This document shows, one piece after another, positions 51,509-58,934 of a stretch of DNA of 64,000 nt. Numbering within the stretch: position 1 is the stretch's first letter; each line of letters opens with the position of its first letter. The translations under genes and the position numbers were made by a program. Below the pieces are notes generated by a model that saw only the letters and a program-made list of their open reading frames with translations, was not told where the DNA came from and ran no database searches. This DNA comes from Spongiibacter marinus (GTDB lineage: Bacteria > Pseudomonadota > Gammaproteobacteria > Pseudomonadales > Spongiibacteraceae). Location of the stretch: assembly GCF_016906995.1 (NCBI RefSeq), contig NZ_JAFBBD010000002.1:147667-211666 (forward strand), written 5' to 3'.

Positions 51509-52657
51509 TTAGTACGCGGCTTGGTAAATGCCGAGGATCTCACTGACGCTCAGGTCTCGGGGGTTGTTGCGCAGCAGGCGCTTTACGCCGAAGGCCTCCT
51601 CTGCCAGCTGGGGTAAGTCGGCTTCAGGAATGCTCAGGTCGCGAAGGCGGGCGGGAATGTTCACATCGCTGCACAGCGTGTAAAGACGCTCTAGCACATA
51701 GTCGGCGGCTTGCTGGTGGCTGAGTTGATGAACCGGCGCGCCGAAGGCCGCGGCGATATCGCTAAAGCGTTCAATGCAGGCCATTTTGTTCACCTCCATC
51801 ACGTGGGGTAGCAGCAGGGCGTTACTGACACCGTGGGAGATGTGGTAGCGGCCGCCCAGGGGATAGGCGAGGGCGTGCACCGCGCCCACACCCGCATTAC
51901 CAAAGGCCAGGCCTGCCAGCAGACTGCCGGTGGCCATTGCTTCGCGGGCGCTGAGGTTGTCGGCCTGGGCATAGGCCTTGGGCAGGGCGTTAATGATCAG
52001 CGTCATCGCTTTAATGGCGAGGGCGTCGGTGATATCGCTGGCAAAGTTCGACAGGTAGGCTTCCAGGGCATGCACCAGCGCATCAACGCCGCTGGCGGCC
52101 GTTACTGTGGGCGGGCAGCTCAGGGTCATTTCCGGGGAGACTATCGCCAAGTCGGGCAGTAGGTGGTCGCTGACAATGCCTTTTTTAAGTTGGGCTTCGG
52201 GGTCCGACAAAATAGCGATGTTGGTCACTTCTGACCCCGTACCTGCGGTGGTGGGAATCGCGATCAAGGGAACACGGCGCTGGCGTACCTGGTCTTCGCC
52301 GAATAAGTCTTCCAGCTCACCGTCGTGGTCTACATACACCGCGGTGCACTTGGCAATGTCCATCGCGCTGCCGCCGCCCACTGCCAGGATGCCGTCGTGC
52401 TGGCCGTGTTTAAAAGCGGCTGCACAGGCCTTCACAATGTCCACCTCTGGTTCTGGCGGCACTTGGTCAAAAATACTGAAGCTACCCTCGGTCAGGTGTT
52501 GGCTGATTAGTGTCAGGCTGCCGGAGTCGCGCACACCTTTGTCAGTCACTAGCAAGGGGGAGTGGATATTCAGCGCGCTGAGGTGTTGGGGTAATTGTTC
52601 GGTTGCGCCTTCGCCAGTGAGTAGTTGGCGGGCAGAGCGGAAGCGAGAAACCTTCAT
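51509..52657 (-). CDS. Iron-containing (group III) alcohol dehydrogenase
   Basis: 382 residues. NAD(P)-binding motif Gly-Gly-Gly-Ser-Ala-Met-Asp at 94-100, Pro-Thr-Thr-Ala-Gly-Thr-Gly-Ser-Glu at 135-143, and the metal-ligand segment Ser-Gly-Val-Asp-Ala-Leu-Val-His (Asp192, His196) with further His in His-Ala-Leu-Ala-Tyr-Pro-Leu-Gly and His-Gly-Val-Ser-Asn-Ala. Family members include 4-hydroxybutyrate and 1,3-propanediol dehydrogenases. Being first in an operon that also encodes a GabD-type enzyme, it may oxidise 4-hydroxybutyrate or a related hydroxy compound to the semialdehyde (inference). A sigma-54 promoter lies 46 bp upstream. Confidence 0.9.
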   Translation of the reverse strand: MKVSRFRSARQLLTGEGATEQLPQHLSALNIHSPLLVTDKGVRDSGSLTLISQHLTEGSFSIFDQVPPEPEVDIVKACAAAFKHGQHDGILAVGGGSAMDIAKCTAVYVDHDGELEDLFGEDQVRQRRVPLIAIPTTAGTGSEVTNIAILSDPEAQLKKGIVSDHLLPDLAIVSPEMTLSCPPTVTAASGVDALVHALEAYLSNFASDITDALAIKAMTLIINALPKAYAQADNLSAREAMATGSLLAGLAFGNAGVGAVHALAYPLGGRYHISHGVSNALLLPHVMEVNKMACIERFSDIAAAFGAPVHQLSHQQAADYVLERLYTLCSDVNIPARLRDLSIPEADLPQLAEEAFGVKRLLRNNPRDLSVSEILGIYQAAY

Positions 52658-52702
52658 GGTACAAACCTTAGACTGAATTAATCTTATCGTTAGAGCGGTA
52701 AT

Positions 52703-52718
52703 AGCAATAGCTATGCCA
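52703..52718 (-). promoter_or_regulatory. Sigma-54 (-24/-12) promoter
   Basis: On the minus strand TGGCAT (52718-52713), 5 bp, then TTGCT (52707-52703). The GG and GC pairs are exactly 12 bp apart as required for RpoN. It would start transcription near 52692, about 35 bp before the alcohol dehydrogenase ATG. The activator gene lies in the same cluster. Confidence 0.78.
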
Positions 52719-52803
52719 AACTCGTTATTTTCTTAACCTATTGATTTTTATGTTTATTTTTAATCCATGCTATCTGTCCTTTTGTTGTGTTGATTCTTTA
52801 TTT

Positions 52804-52817
52804 CATCAATATTGATG
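52804..52817. promoter_or_regulatory. Perfect 14-bp palindrome, candidate activator site
   Basis: CATCAATATTGATG, centred about 95 bp upstream of the -24 element, the usual distance for an enhancer-binding protein. Flanking TTCATC (52802-52807) and GATGAA (52823-52828) add a second, offset dyad. Confidence 0.5.
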
Positions 52818-52990
52818 TTAATGATGAAAAAAGTCATCGGTTTCTCGGTGTGGCCTGTTCGTTTCTTGCGTTAAGAATGGCGTGTCAGATGATGGAAGCG
52901 GGGGCGGGTGGATAGGGGCTGGGGGCTGCCGTTGGCGATGGGCGTAAGCGGCATGCCATCATCGTTAGTTGTCTTTGTGCTTCAGAGGTC

Positions 52991-53197
52991 TTGCGCCGAC
53001 GGAAGCCGCTGGCATATAGTAATGGCGTTGCTAACGAATATAGTATGTAAATTATGTATCAGTGGTGTTTCGCCAAATTTCTCGCTGCCATGCGCCGTAT
53101 TGTGCGTGTGGCGCGATGGTGTGCGGCGGAGAATTGATACAAGGTTAGAAAATACCCAATTCCAAAAGGCCGCAGACATTTCATCTGCGGCCTTTTT
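52991..53197 (+). ncRNA. Candidate small RNA or 5' leader before EamA gene
   Basis: Promoter-like TTGCGC (52991-52996), 18-bp spacer, TATAGT (53015-53020); a predicted start near 53027 and a terminator ending at 53197 give a transcript of about 170 nt. Inside, CCATGCGCC (53088-53096) can pair with GGCGCGATGG (53110-53119) with a one-base bulge. No known riboswitch class is recognised. Confidence 0.4.
53164..53197 (+). terminator. Strong rho-independent terminator, orphan on plus strand
   Basis: A 13-bp perfect stem (arms 53164-53176 and 53184-53196), 7-nt loop and T run. The A-rich left flank makes it potentially bidirectional. It stands 50 bp upstream of the EamA ATG, while the gene to its left is transcribed the other way, so no annotated gene ends here. 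Confidence 0.85.
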
Positions 53198-53246
53198 CGT
53201 TGTGGGCCTCGGGGAAATGTCTCGGCAAATACGTGAGTAAAGCGCC

Positions 53247-54152
53247 ATGCTTGTACGGTTTGTCTATCTACTGGTTATTCTTATCTGGGCGACAACGCCA
53301 CTGTCGATAAAACTCGGTGGCGATTCGTTGGCCCCCATCGCAGCGTTGAGCCTGCGTATTCTTATTGCGTTTTTTGTCGGCAGTGCACTGTGCACACTGT
53401 TTGGTGTGGCGGGTTTAAATATTCGCCGCCACTGGAAGCTTTACTTCGCCGCATCCATCAGCTTGTTTCCCAATATGGCGTTGGTGTACTTGGCTGCGCA
53501 ATATATTCCCTCGGGACTGATCGCACTGATGTTTGGCTTGTCGCCGTTTTTCACGGCGGCGCTGGCGTGGCCGGTGTTGGGTGAGCGTATGTTGGTGCCG
53601 CGCAAACTGTTTGCCATTGCGCTGGCAGCGCTGGGCTTACTGTGTATTCTGGCCGACGATGTGGTAATCACCGGCGACAGCTACACCGGTATCGCGCTAA
53701 TGCTGCTGTTGAATTTACTGTTCTCCGGCAGCGCGGTGTGGGTGAAAAAACTCAATGCCACCATCGTTGTGTCGCCTGTGGAGCAGGCGCTGGGTGCAAT
53801 GGCCTTCGCGTTGCCGGGTATGTTGTTGAGCTGGTGGCTGTGGGTTGGCTTTGAGCCACTGGTGTTCAGTGCTGTGTCGCTGGCATCCCTGCTGTACCTG
53901 GCTCTGTTTGCGTCGCTGGTCGGCTTTGTTGCCTATTACTACATTCTGAAAGTCATGCCAGTGGAAACCGTGTCGTTGATCCCGCTGGTGTCGCCGGTGC
54001 TGGCGCTGGCCATTGGCAGTGTGGTTGTCGACGAGCCGATCACGCCAGCGATGCTACTGGGCGCGGGCATGATTATTACCGCCTTGGCCGTTCACCAGGG
54101 TTTGTGGCGTCAGCGCTCGCCGATGAACACGGTCATGGACACGCGGTCATAG
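53247..54152 (+). CDS. DMT superfamily transporter (EamA family)
   Basis: 301 residues with ten predicted membrane helices in two five-helix EamA repeats (about 1-135 and 148-290). Typical landmarks: an early Ile-Trp-Ala-Thr-Thr-Pro-Leu-Ser segment, Leu-Phe-Pro-Asn-Met-Ala-Leu-Val-Tyr, Leu-Gly-Glu near the end of each half, and Ser-Leu-Ile-Pro-Leu-Val-Ser-Pro-Val. Such permeases export amino acids or other metabolites; the substrate is not predictable. The ribosome site is weak. A terminator 50 bp upstream suggests expression may depend on readthrough. Confidence 0.88.
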   Translation: MLVRFVYLLVILIWATTPLSIKLGGDSLAPIAALSLRILIAFFVGSALCTLFGVAGLNIRRHWKLYFAASISLFPNMALVYLAAQYIPSGLIALMFGLSPFFTAALAWPVLGERMLVPRKLFAIALAALGLLCILADDVVITGDSYTGIALMLLLNLLFSGSAVWVKKLNATIVVSPVEQALGAMAFALPGMLLSWWLWVGFEPLVFSAVSLASLLYLALFASLVGFVAYYYILKVMPVETVSLIPLVSPVLALAIGSVVVDEPITPAMLLGAGMIITALAVHQGLWRQRSPMNTVMDTRS

Positions 54153-54272
54153 CAGAAAGCCGGAGTACAAGAGATGTAACAAGCTATGTACTCTTGCATC
54201 TATTGTGGCAAGGTAGGCTCAACGCGAGGTGCTGCGGTGAGCCATTACTACAACAACGTGGAGAATGTGTGT

Positions 54273-55115
54273 ATGTCGGAATCCAAGCCCTATGTCCCCC
54301 CCAAAGTCTGGACATGGAACAGTGAAAGTGGCGGCAAGTTTGCCAATATTAACCGGCCGATCTCCGGTGCGACGCACGAAAAAGCCCTGCCCAGCGGCAA
54401 CCACGATTTGCAGCTTTACTCGCTGGCAACCCCCAATGGCGTGAAAGTGACGGTGATGCTCGAAGAGCTACTTGAGCTGGGTATCAGTAAGGCTGAATAC
54501 AACGCCTATCTGGTGAATATTATGGAGGGCGACCAGTTCTCCAGTGGCTTTGTCGACATCAACCCCAACTCAAAAATACCGGCCTTATTGGACCGCGGCA
54601 CAACGCCGCCAACGCGGGTGTTTGAATCCGGCGCGATCCTGCTTTACCTCGCTGAAAAGTTTGACGCTTTCTACCCGAAAGATGTGGCGACGCGCGCCGA
54701 GTGTCAGTCCTGGTTGATGTGGCAAATGGGCAGTGCGCCTTTCCTGGGTGGTGGCTTTGGTCACTTCTACGCCTATGCTCCGGAGAAACTGGAATACCCC
54801 ATTGAACGCTACACCATGGAGGTGAAGCGCCAGTTGGATGTGCTGGATAAGCGTCTGGCTGAGAATACCTACCTGTGCGGCGACGAGTACACGATTGCTG
54901 ATATTGCCACCTTCCCGTGGTACGGCGCCCTGGTGCTGGGCCACCTCTACGATGCGGCAGAGTTTCTCGATGTCACCTCATATACCCATGTTGTGCGTTG
55001 GGCCGAGCAAATTTCTGAGCGCCCGGCGGTGCAGCGCGGTCGCCGCGTAAACCGCGTGTGGGGGCCGGAGGAGGAGCAAATGGCAGAACGTCACAGCGCC
55101 GTGGATTTCGACTAG
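54273..55115 (+). CDS. yghU: Glutathione-dependent disulfide-bond oxidoreductase, YghU-like GST
   Basis: 280 residues from the ATG at 54273, which has a GGAG site; the frame upstream is open but not homologous. It shows the YghU pattern: an N-terminal extension (Pro-Pro-Lys-Val-Trp-Thr-Trp...Phe-Ala-Asn-Ile-Asn-Arg-Pro-Ile-Ser-Gly-Ala-Thr) before the thioredoxin-like domain, Tyr-Ser-Leu-Ala-Thr-Pro-Asn-Gly-Val-Lys-Val, Asn-Pro-Asn-Ser-Lys-Ile-Pro-Ala-Leu, and the all-helical GST C-domain. Relatives bind two glutathiones without a catalytic cysteine and reduce disulphides. Its stop overlaps the convergent esterase by 4 bp. Confidence 0.9.
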   Translation: MSESKPYVPPKVWTWNSESGGKFANINRPISGATHEKALPSGNHDLQLYSLATPNGVKVTVMLEELLELGISKAEYNAYLVNIMEGDQFSSGFVDINPNSKIPALLDRGTTPPTRVFESGAILLYLAEKFDAFYPKDVATRAECQSWLMWQMGSAPFLGGGFGHFYAYAPEKLEYPIERYTMEVKRQLDVLDKRLAENTYLCGDEYTIADIATFPWYGALVLGHLYDAAEFLDVTSYTHVVRWAEQISERPAVQRGRRVNRVWGPEEEQMAERHSAVDFD

Positions 55116-55990
55116 CGCTTATCGCTCCCCGACAACTGCCTTTGAATGAAGGCATCTACCGCGCTTGTGTAGTCGTTTGCCTGGCCCAGGCGCGCATTGA
55201 TTCCCGTGTGTGTATATGGCTGAGGGCTGACCTCAGCGTGGCTGCCGGCCGCCTCTGCTGCGGTAGCGAAACGCTGCGCGGCGGGGCAGGCATTGTCGCG
55301 ACGCTGGGAGCAGATCAGCAAAAAGTCGCTGGCGTTAGGCTGTAATTGGCGAAGCGGTGACAGGCGCTGCCAATGCTTGGGCTCATCGCCAAAAGCGGCG
55401 TCGTAGAGTTTGGCATGCGGTGCGCCCATTAGCGTTTCCAGGTCGACGGCGGCGCTGTCGAGGACGATGGTCGCTCGCCACGGCGTGGCGCCAGCGGCAT
55501 AGGCAATATCGGGGCGTGCGGCGAGTAAAGCGGCAAGATGGCCGCCGGCAGAATGCCCTATCAATATCAGGCGTTCGGCGTCGCCGCCCAATTGACCAAC
55601 GGTGGTTTGCAAGTGAGCGAGGGCGCGGGCGATATCGTCGCGCTGAACGCCTGGGTCGGCATCCGGCAAAAGCCGGTAGTTGATCGACGCAAAAATAAAG
55701 CCCTTTGATGACCAGTGAGCCAGCTTGTGCTTAACCACGGCGCGGTGACGTTTGTCGCCGAAACGCCACGCGCCGCCGTGCACCATTGCGATCACTGGTG
55801 CGCCCTGAGTCACACTGGGCAAATAGATATCCATGCGCTGACGAGGGTGGTCGCCGTAGGGTAGGTCTGGCAGCCAATGTAAACCATCGCGGTAGGCTTG
55901 CGGGCTTGGTGTTGGCGGTTCAGCAAGCGCGCTGAGTGCGGCCATCAGGGCGATCATGAAAGCGGCAAGGCCGCGCGATACATAGCGCAT
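55112..55990 (-). CDS. Exported alpha/beta hydrolase (acetyl-esterase/carboxylesterase type)
   Basis: 292 residues. A signal peptide (about 1-23, ending Ala-Leu-Ala) puts it in the periplasm. Oxyanion motif His-Gly-Gly-Ala-Trp at about 71-75, Asn-Tyr-Arg-Leu strand, nucleophile Gly-His-Ser-Ala-Gly-Gly at about 145-150, and a likely catalytic His in Tyr-Thr-His-Thr-Gly-Ile-Asn. This is the hormone-sensitive-lipase-like / BD-FAE group that cleaves small acyl esters. It is preceded by the acyltransferase gene 30 bp away on the same strand, suggesting they work on related acyl-modified molecules. Confidence 0.84.
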   Translation of the reverse strand: MRYVSRGLAAFMIALMAALSALAEPPTPSPQAYRDGLHWLPDLPYGDHPRQRMDIYLPSVTQGAPVIAMVHGGAWRFGDKRHRAVVKHKLAHWSSKGFIFASINYRLLPDADPGVQRDDIARALAHLQTTVGQLGGDAERLILIGHSAGGHLAALLAARPDIAYAAGATPWRATIVLDSAAVDLETLMGAPHAKLYDAAFGDEPKHWQRLSPLRQLQPNASDFLLICSQRRDNACPAAQRFATAAEAAGSHAEVSPQPYTHTGINARLGQANDYTSAVDAFIQRQLSGSDKR

Positions 55991-56020
55991 AGCAACTCCC
56001 TTGCTTACGTTTTGGCTGCG

Positions 56021-57097
56021 TTAGCTTCCTATGATCATCCTTGAATACCTGCCGAGCAAGCGTTTTAACATTGCGCTGGCGCCCAGGGTCAATGCCGCAC
56101 TGCCCACCATGACCAAGAGCCCCCCGGCGAACATCCAGCCGCTGTGCAGATGCGCTCGCAGTGGCTCGACGAGCAGTTGTGCCAGTAAAAAGATAAATAC
56201 TAAGTGCAAGAAGTAAATCGCGAACGCGTAGTCGCCCAGCGTGTGCAGCAGCTTTGGTAACCCGCCCTCCAGGCAGAGGAAGGTATGCAGAATCAGCGCG
56301 GTGATCGCCAGTTTTTGTATGTAGAACAGGCTTTCGGTGTACGACAGCCAGCTACTGCTTTTATAGCCGTTGGCATAGAGAGCGAATAGTGCCGCCGAGC
56401 TTGCCAATACCAGTAAGAGTAGATTGAGAGTGTTGCGGGTGATGGCAGCCTGAACGGCTTCATAGTGTTGGCCCATCAACATACCGCAGAGGTAGGCACC
56501 GCTAAAATAGACAATCGTCTGCACACTGACTGAATTTGCCATGCCCGTGCGCGAGATAAACAAAGGCAGAATAACCAGCGCTACGGCCAGCCAGCGACGT
56601 TGTGGGTGTTGGATAAGTGCGTCCAATACCGGCGTCATCACAAACAGCACGGCAAGCACCGGGATATACCAAAACTGGGGCAGTGTTTGCCCGAGTAGCA
56701 AGCCGCGTAGCAGGGCGGTGGCGTAGTCGGTGGGCAAGCCGTTGTCGGCAGCGTAGCCAACATACCAATCCCACAGCGCCGTTAAAAAGAACACGCTCAA
56801 AACGGCATACGGCAGGATGACATTCTTAAGCTTGGCGCGGTAAAAGTTTGCCCAGGGTCGGCCGCGCAACACTTTGGTAAACAACAGGCCCGATATCACC
56901 GCAAAATACAGCGTGGCATCGTGGAAAACGGTCTGGATCAATGAATACAGTGGCCGCATGCTGTCGGCCATTTCGTAGCCCCCAACCCGGAACATTAGCG
57001 ATGTCCAGGCGTGGGCGCCGATCACATTCAAAATGGCGAAACCGCGAAAAGCGTGCAGATGGGCGATATGGTGCTGAGATGTTGTTTGAGAAGTCAC
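56021..57097 (-). CDS. Acyltransferase 3 family membrane protein
   Basis: About 358 residues if started at the GTG at 57097; the frame runs to 57226, but those 43 residues are not membrane-like and lack a ribosome site, so the start is uncertain. Ten predicted membrane helices. The family's key segment is present: His-Leu-His-Ala-Phe-Arg-Gly-Phe-Ala-Ile...Val-Ile-Gly-Ala-His-Ala-Trp, with the conserved Arg and His, and Gln-Phe-Trp-Tyr-Ile-Pro-Val-Leu further on. These enzymes O-acylate exported polysaccharides or other surface molecules. It pairs with the exported esterase gene downstream, which might remove or edit the same groups (inference). Confidence 0.85.
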   Translation of the reverse strand: MTSQTTSQHHIAHLHAFRGFAILNVIGAHAWTSLMFRVGGYEMADSMRPLYSLIQTVFHDATLYFAVISGLLFTKVLRGRPWANFYRAKLKNVILPYAVLSVFFLTALWDWYVGYAADNGLPTDYATALLRGLLLGQTLPQFWYIPVLAVLFVMTPVLDALIQHPQRRWLAVALVILPLFISRTGMANSVSVQTIVYFSGAYLCGMLMGQHYEAVQAAITRNTLNLLLLVLASSAALFALYANGYKSSSWLSYTESLFYIQKLAITALILHTFLCLEGGLPKLLHTLGDYAFAIYFLHLVFIFLLAQLLVEPLRAHLHSGWMFAGGLLVMVGSAALTLGASAMLKRLLGRYSRMIIGS

Positions 57098-57296
57098 TGG
57101 GCCAGCCTGGAAAATAGAGGCGGCAATACTAAGAGTTGCCTCGCGCTGTGTAAGTGACCGAGTAGACAATTTAGTGCAGTAGCGGTGGGCGCTTGTCGTC
57201 GCGCTGGGCAAGTTGTGCGTTAGCACACGTTGTTAATGGTGATCCAAAGGGGCGGATTTCGCATAAGAGTAGTTGCTTTTCATGATCCTGCTTCTT

Positions 57297-57320
57297 GCCC
57301 CTCCCCCAGGGGCTTTTTTT
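57297..57320 (+). terminator. Hairpin with seven T, upstream of HNH gene
   Basis: Stem GCCCCT / AGGGGC with a CCCCC loop followed by seven T. It lies 15 bp before the HNH ATG; nothing annotated ends here on the plus strand, and the neighbour to the left is transcribed leftward. A possible attenuator. Confidence 0.6.
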
Positions 57321-57335
57321 CGGGGTTAAATATCA

Positions 57336-57632
57336 ATGCCTCGCCGCCGCCCCGCCCAACAACCGTGTCAGCTTTGCGAAAGGCAGGTAGCGCTGACCTT
57401 TCATCATTTGATCCCTCGAAAACTCCACCGTCGGCCACGCTTTTACAAGCGCTTTAACCGCAATGAATTAAACACCGGGGTATGGCTTTGTCGCCCATGC
57501 CACAGCGGTATCCACCAGCTTTATGATGAGCTGACCCTAGGGCAACGGTTTTCAAGCATAGAGGCCTTGCGTGATGATGAAGCGATAGCCAGGCATGTGA
57601 GGTGGGTGGCCAAGCAGCGTGCCGGTTCGTGA
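57336..57632 (+). CDS. Small HNH nuclease-type zinc protein
   Basis: 98 residues. Zinc-binding Cys11-x2-Cys14 and Cys52-x2-Cys55, with His23-His24 (Thr-Phe-His-His-Leu-Ile-Pro) and Cys-His-Ser-Gly-Ile-His at 55-60 giving the HNH/beta-beta-alpha-metal core. The short length leaves no separate binding domain. Similar stand-alone small HNH proteins occur widely in gammaproteobacteria and their role is not established; DNA nicking is the family expectation. There is only a weak ribosome site, and a terminator-like hairpin lies immediately upstream. Confidence 0.82.
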   Translation: MPRRRPAQQPCQLCERQVALTFHHLIPRKLHRRPRFYKRFNRNELNTGVWLCRPCHSGIHQLYDELTLGQRFSSIEALRDDEAIARHVRWVAKQRAGS

Positions 57633-57653
57633 CACGCTGCCTGGAGAGACGCC

Positions 57654-58433
57654 TTAGAAGCGGTAGCGCAGCGCCGCCCCGACCGTTTGAAAATCGAAGT
57701 CGTCGTCGCTGCCCCGTGCGTTGGTGCCCCCGGAGGCGGCATTGCCAAAGGCGTTGAAGGCGCCGTTATTCTGCCCCAGTAAGTCCTGCTCGCCGCTGAA
57801 TTTGGTGGAGAAGTCAGCATCGCCGAGGTCGACATATTGATATTCGAAGGTGAGCGACAGCGGCCCGTTAAGCTTCACTTCAATGCCAATACCAACGTGG
57901 TAACCAATATTGCGGTCGTCCTTGCCGTTGTCACCACGAAAAGCGCCGGAGTTACCCTGCCAGCTGTAATCGACGTCGCCATAGGACGCGCCCAAGCGGA
58001 AGAAGGGCAGAATAGGCAGCTCGCTGGCATAACCGATGTTGAACGAGGCATGGGTGAGTAGGTCGATTTCCCGGCGCTCGACATAGCTGGCGGGCGTGGC
58101 CGAGAAGGCGCTTTGATCCTGCGATAAATCGGCCGAGGAAAGGCTGAATTCGGCGCCATAGACCCAGCGATCTTGCTGGAATTTATAGCCGATCGCCGCG
58201 CCCAGTAAGCTGCCTGCGTTAAATTCCCCGTTGAAGTTATCGCCAAAGGCGCCGTCTATTGCGGCGCGGTTGTCGCTGCCATCTGCGCGGCGAAATTCCA
58301 ACTCACCATTGTCGCCTGGATTAAAACCCGCGCCTGCGCGTAGGTCGGTGTAGAGTCCCTGCCAGTTTTCAACGGCAAGTACAGATCCGCTCGCCGCCAT
58401 CATCGACAGCAGCGCAAATGTGGTTCTTTTCAT
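57654..58433 (-). CDS. Outer-membrane beta-barrel protein (OmpA/Opa-like porin family)
   Basis: 259 residues. Signal peptide (about 1-20), then Gly-Leu-Tyr-Thr-Asp-Leu-Arg-Ala-Gly-Ala-Gly-Phe and alternating strands with Gly-Tyr-Lys-Phe, Tyr-Gly-Ala-Glu-Phe-Ser-Leu, Leu-Thr-Phe-Glu-Tyr-Gln-Tyr, and a C-terminal Tyr-Arg-Phe. This is an eight-strand beta-barrel of the OMP_b-brl type. The GGGGGA ribosome site is strong. Large Ala/Gly/Asn-rich loops (about 200-245) would face outward. Function unknown. Confidence 0.85.
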   Translation of the reverse strand: MKRTTFALLSMMAASGSVLAVENWQGLYTDLRAGAGFNPGDNGELEFRRADGSDNRAAIDGAFGDNFNGEFNAGSLLGAAIGYKFQQDRWVYGAEFSLSSADLSQDQSAFSATPASYVERREIDLLTHASFNIGYASELPILPFFRLGASYGDVDYSWQGNSGAFRGDNGKDDRNIGYHVGIGIEVKLNGPLSLTFEYQYVDLGDADFSTKFSGEQDLLGQNNGAFNAFGNAASGGTNARGSDDDFDFQTVGAALRYRF

Positions 58434-58934
58434 AAATCCCCCAAACTATCTTGTTATTTACAGCGCAAAATACTGTTACGTATGTCGTAGCGAGGCGGAT
58501 TTGGGGCTGTTTTCCGTGTTTTTTCTGCAAGCACTCGGGGGGAACTTTTCGCCGCCTACCGTGCCTTGGGAGGCAGTGTTGGCTGGCAAAGGCGACATGC
58601 CTGGTCCGCGTTGCCGCCACCGGATTCAACATAGCGCACGCGATGGGTGGCGTTGCCGCGGTTACTGGAAAATTGGAAACGCCGCTCACGGGGGCGTTGC
58701 CCGGTGTCTTCGCTGCATGTAGGGGCCGGTGTGTGGGGTTTCATCGCGGCTATCGCTCCGTTGGGTATGAGATGCAGTTTATCAGTCTGAAACAGGGCGG
58801 TGCAGCCCAGGCGCACGGTGGGCAATGCTGTCGTCGTTGCGGGGTAGATTCGTCGTGGATACACATTGCGGGCAATTTTATGCGCCACGTATAGTGCGCT
58901 GGCATCGTTAACAATAGCTAAAAAAGGATGAATC
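58434..58934. other. 501-bp region without supported gene
   Basis: Open frames on both strands here (for example 58451-58894 plus, 58556-58954 minus) have no recognisable motif or ribosome site. The region does contain long-range inverted arms (58624-58645 with 58742-58766, including ATTCAAC and GTTGGGT ends) and an inner GGCGTT/AACGCC pair, so it may be a folded or recombination-related element. The right end holds the promoter of the next gene. Confidence 0.6.
58866..58895 (+). promoter_or_regulatory. Sigma-70 promoter of MDR oxidoreductase gene
   Basis: TTGCGG (58866-58871) and TATAGT (58890-58895) with an 18-bp spacer; the predicted start is about 33 bp before the ATG. Confidence 0.6.

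Larger units (their letters stand above)
52658..53246. other. 589-bp intergenic region with regulatory elements
   Basis: Divergent genes flank it. Left part: sigma-54 promoter and palindrome for the alcohol dehydrogenase operon. Right part: a promoter-like pair, a structured stretch (53088-53119) and a strong terminator, consistent with a short RNA or leader. A 110-codon open frame on the plus strand (52908-53240) spans both the putative promoter and the terminator, has no homology look and is not called. Confidence 0.7.

Noticed and set aside
52908-53240. 110-codon plus-strand frame in the intergenic region
   Set aside because: It runs through a strong terminator and a promoter-like element and shows no protein motif; a small RNA or leader is more likely.
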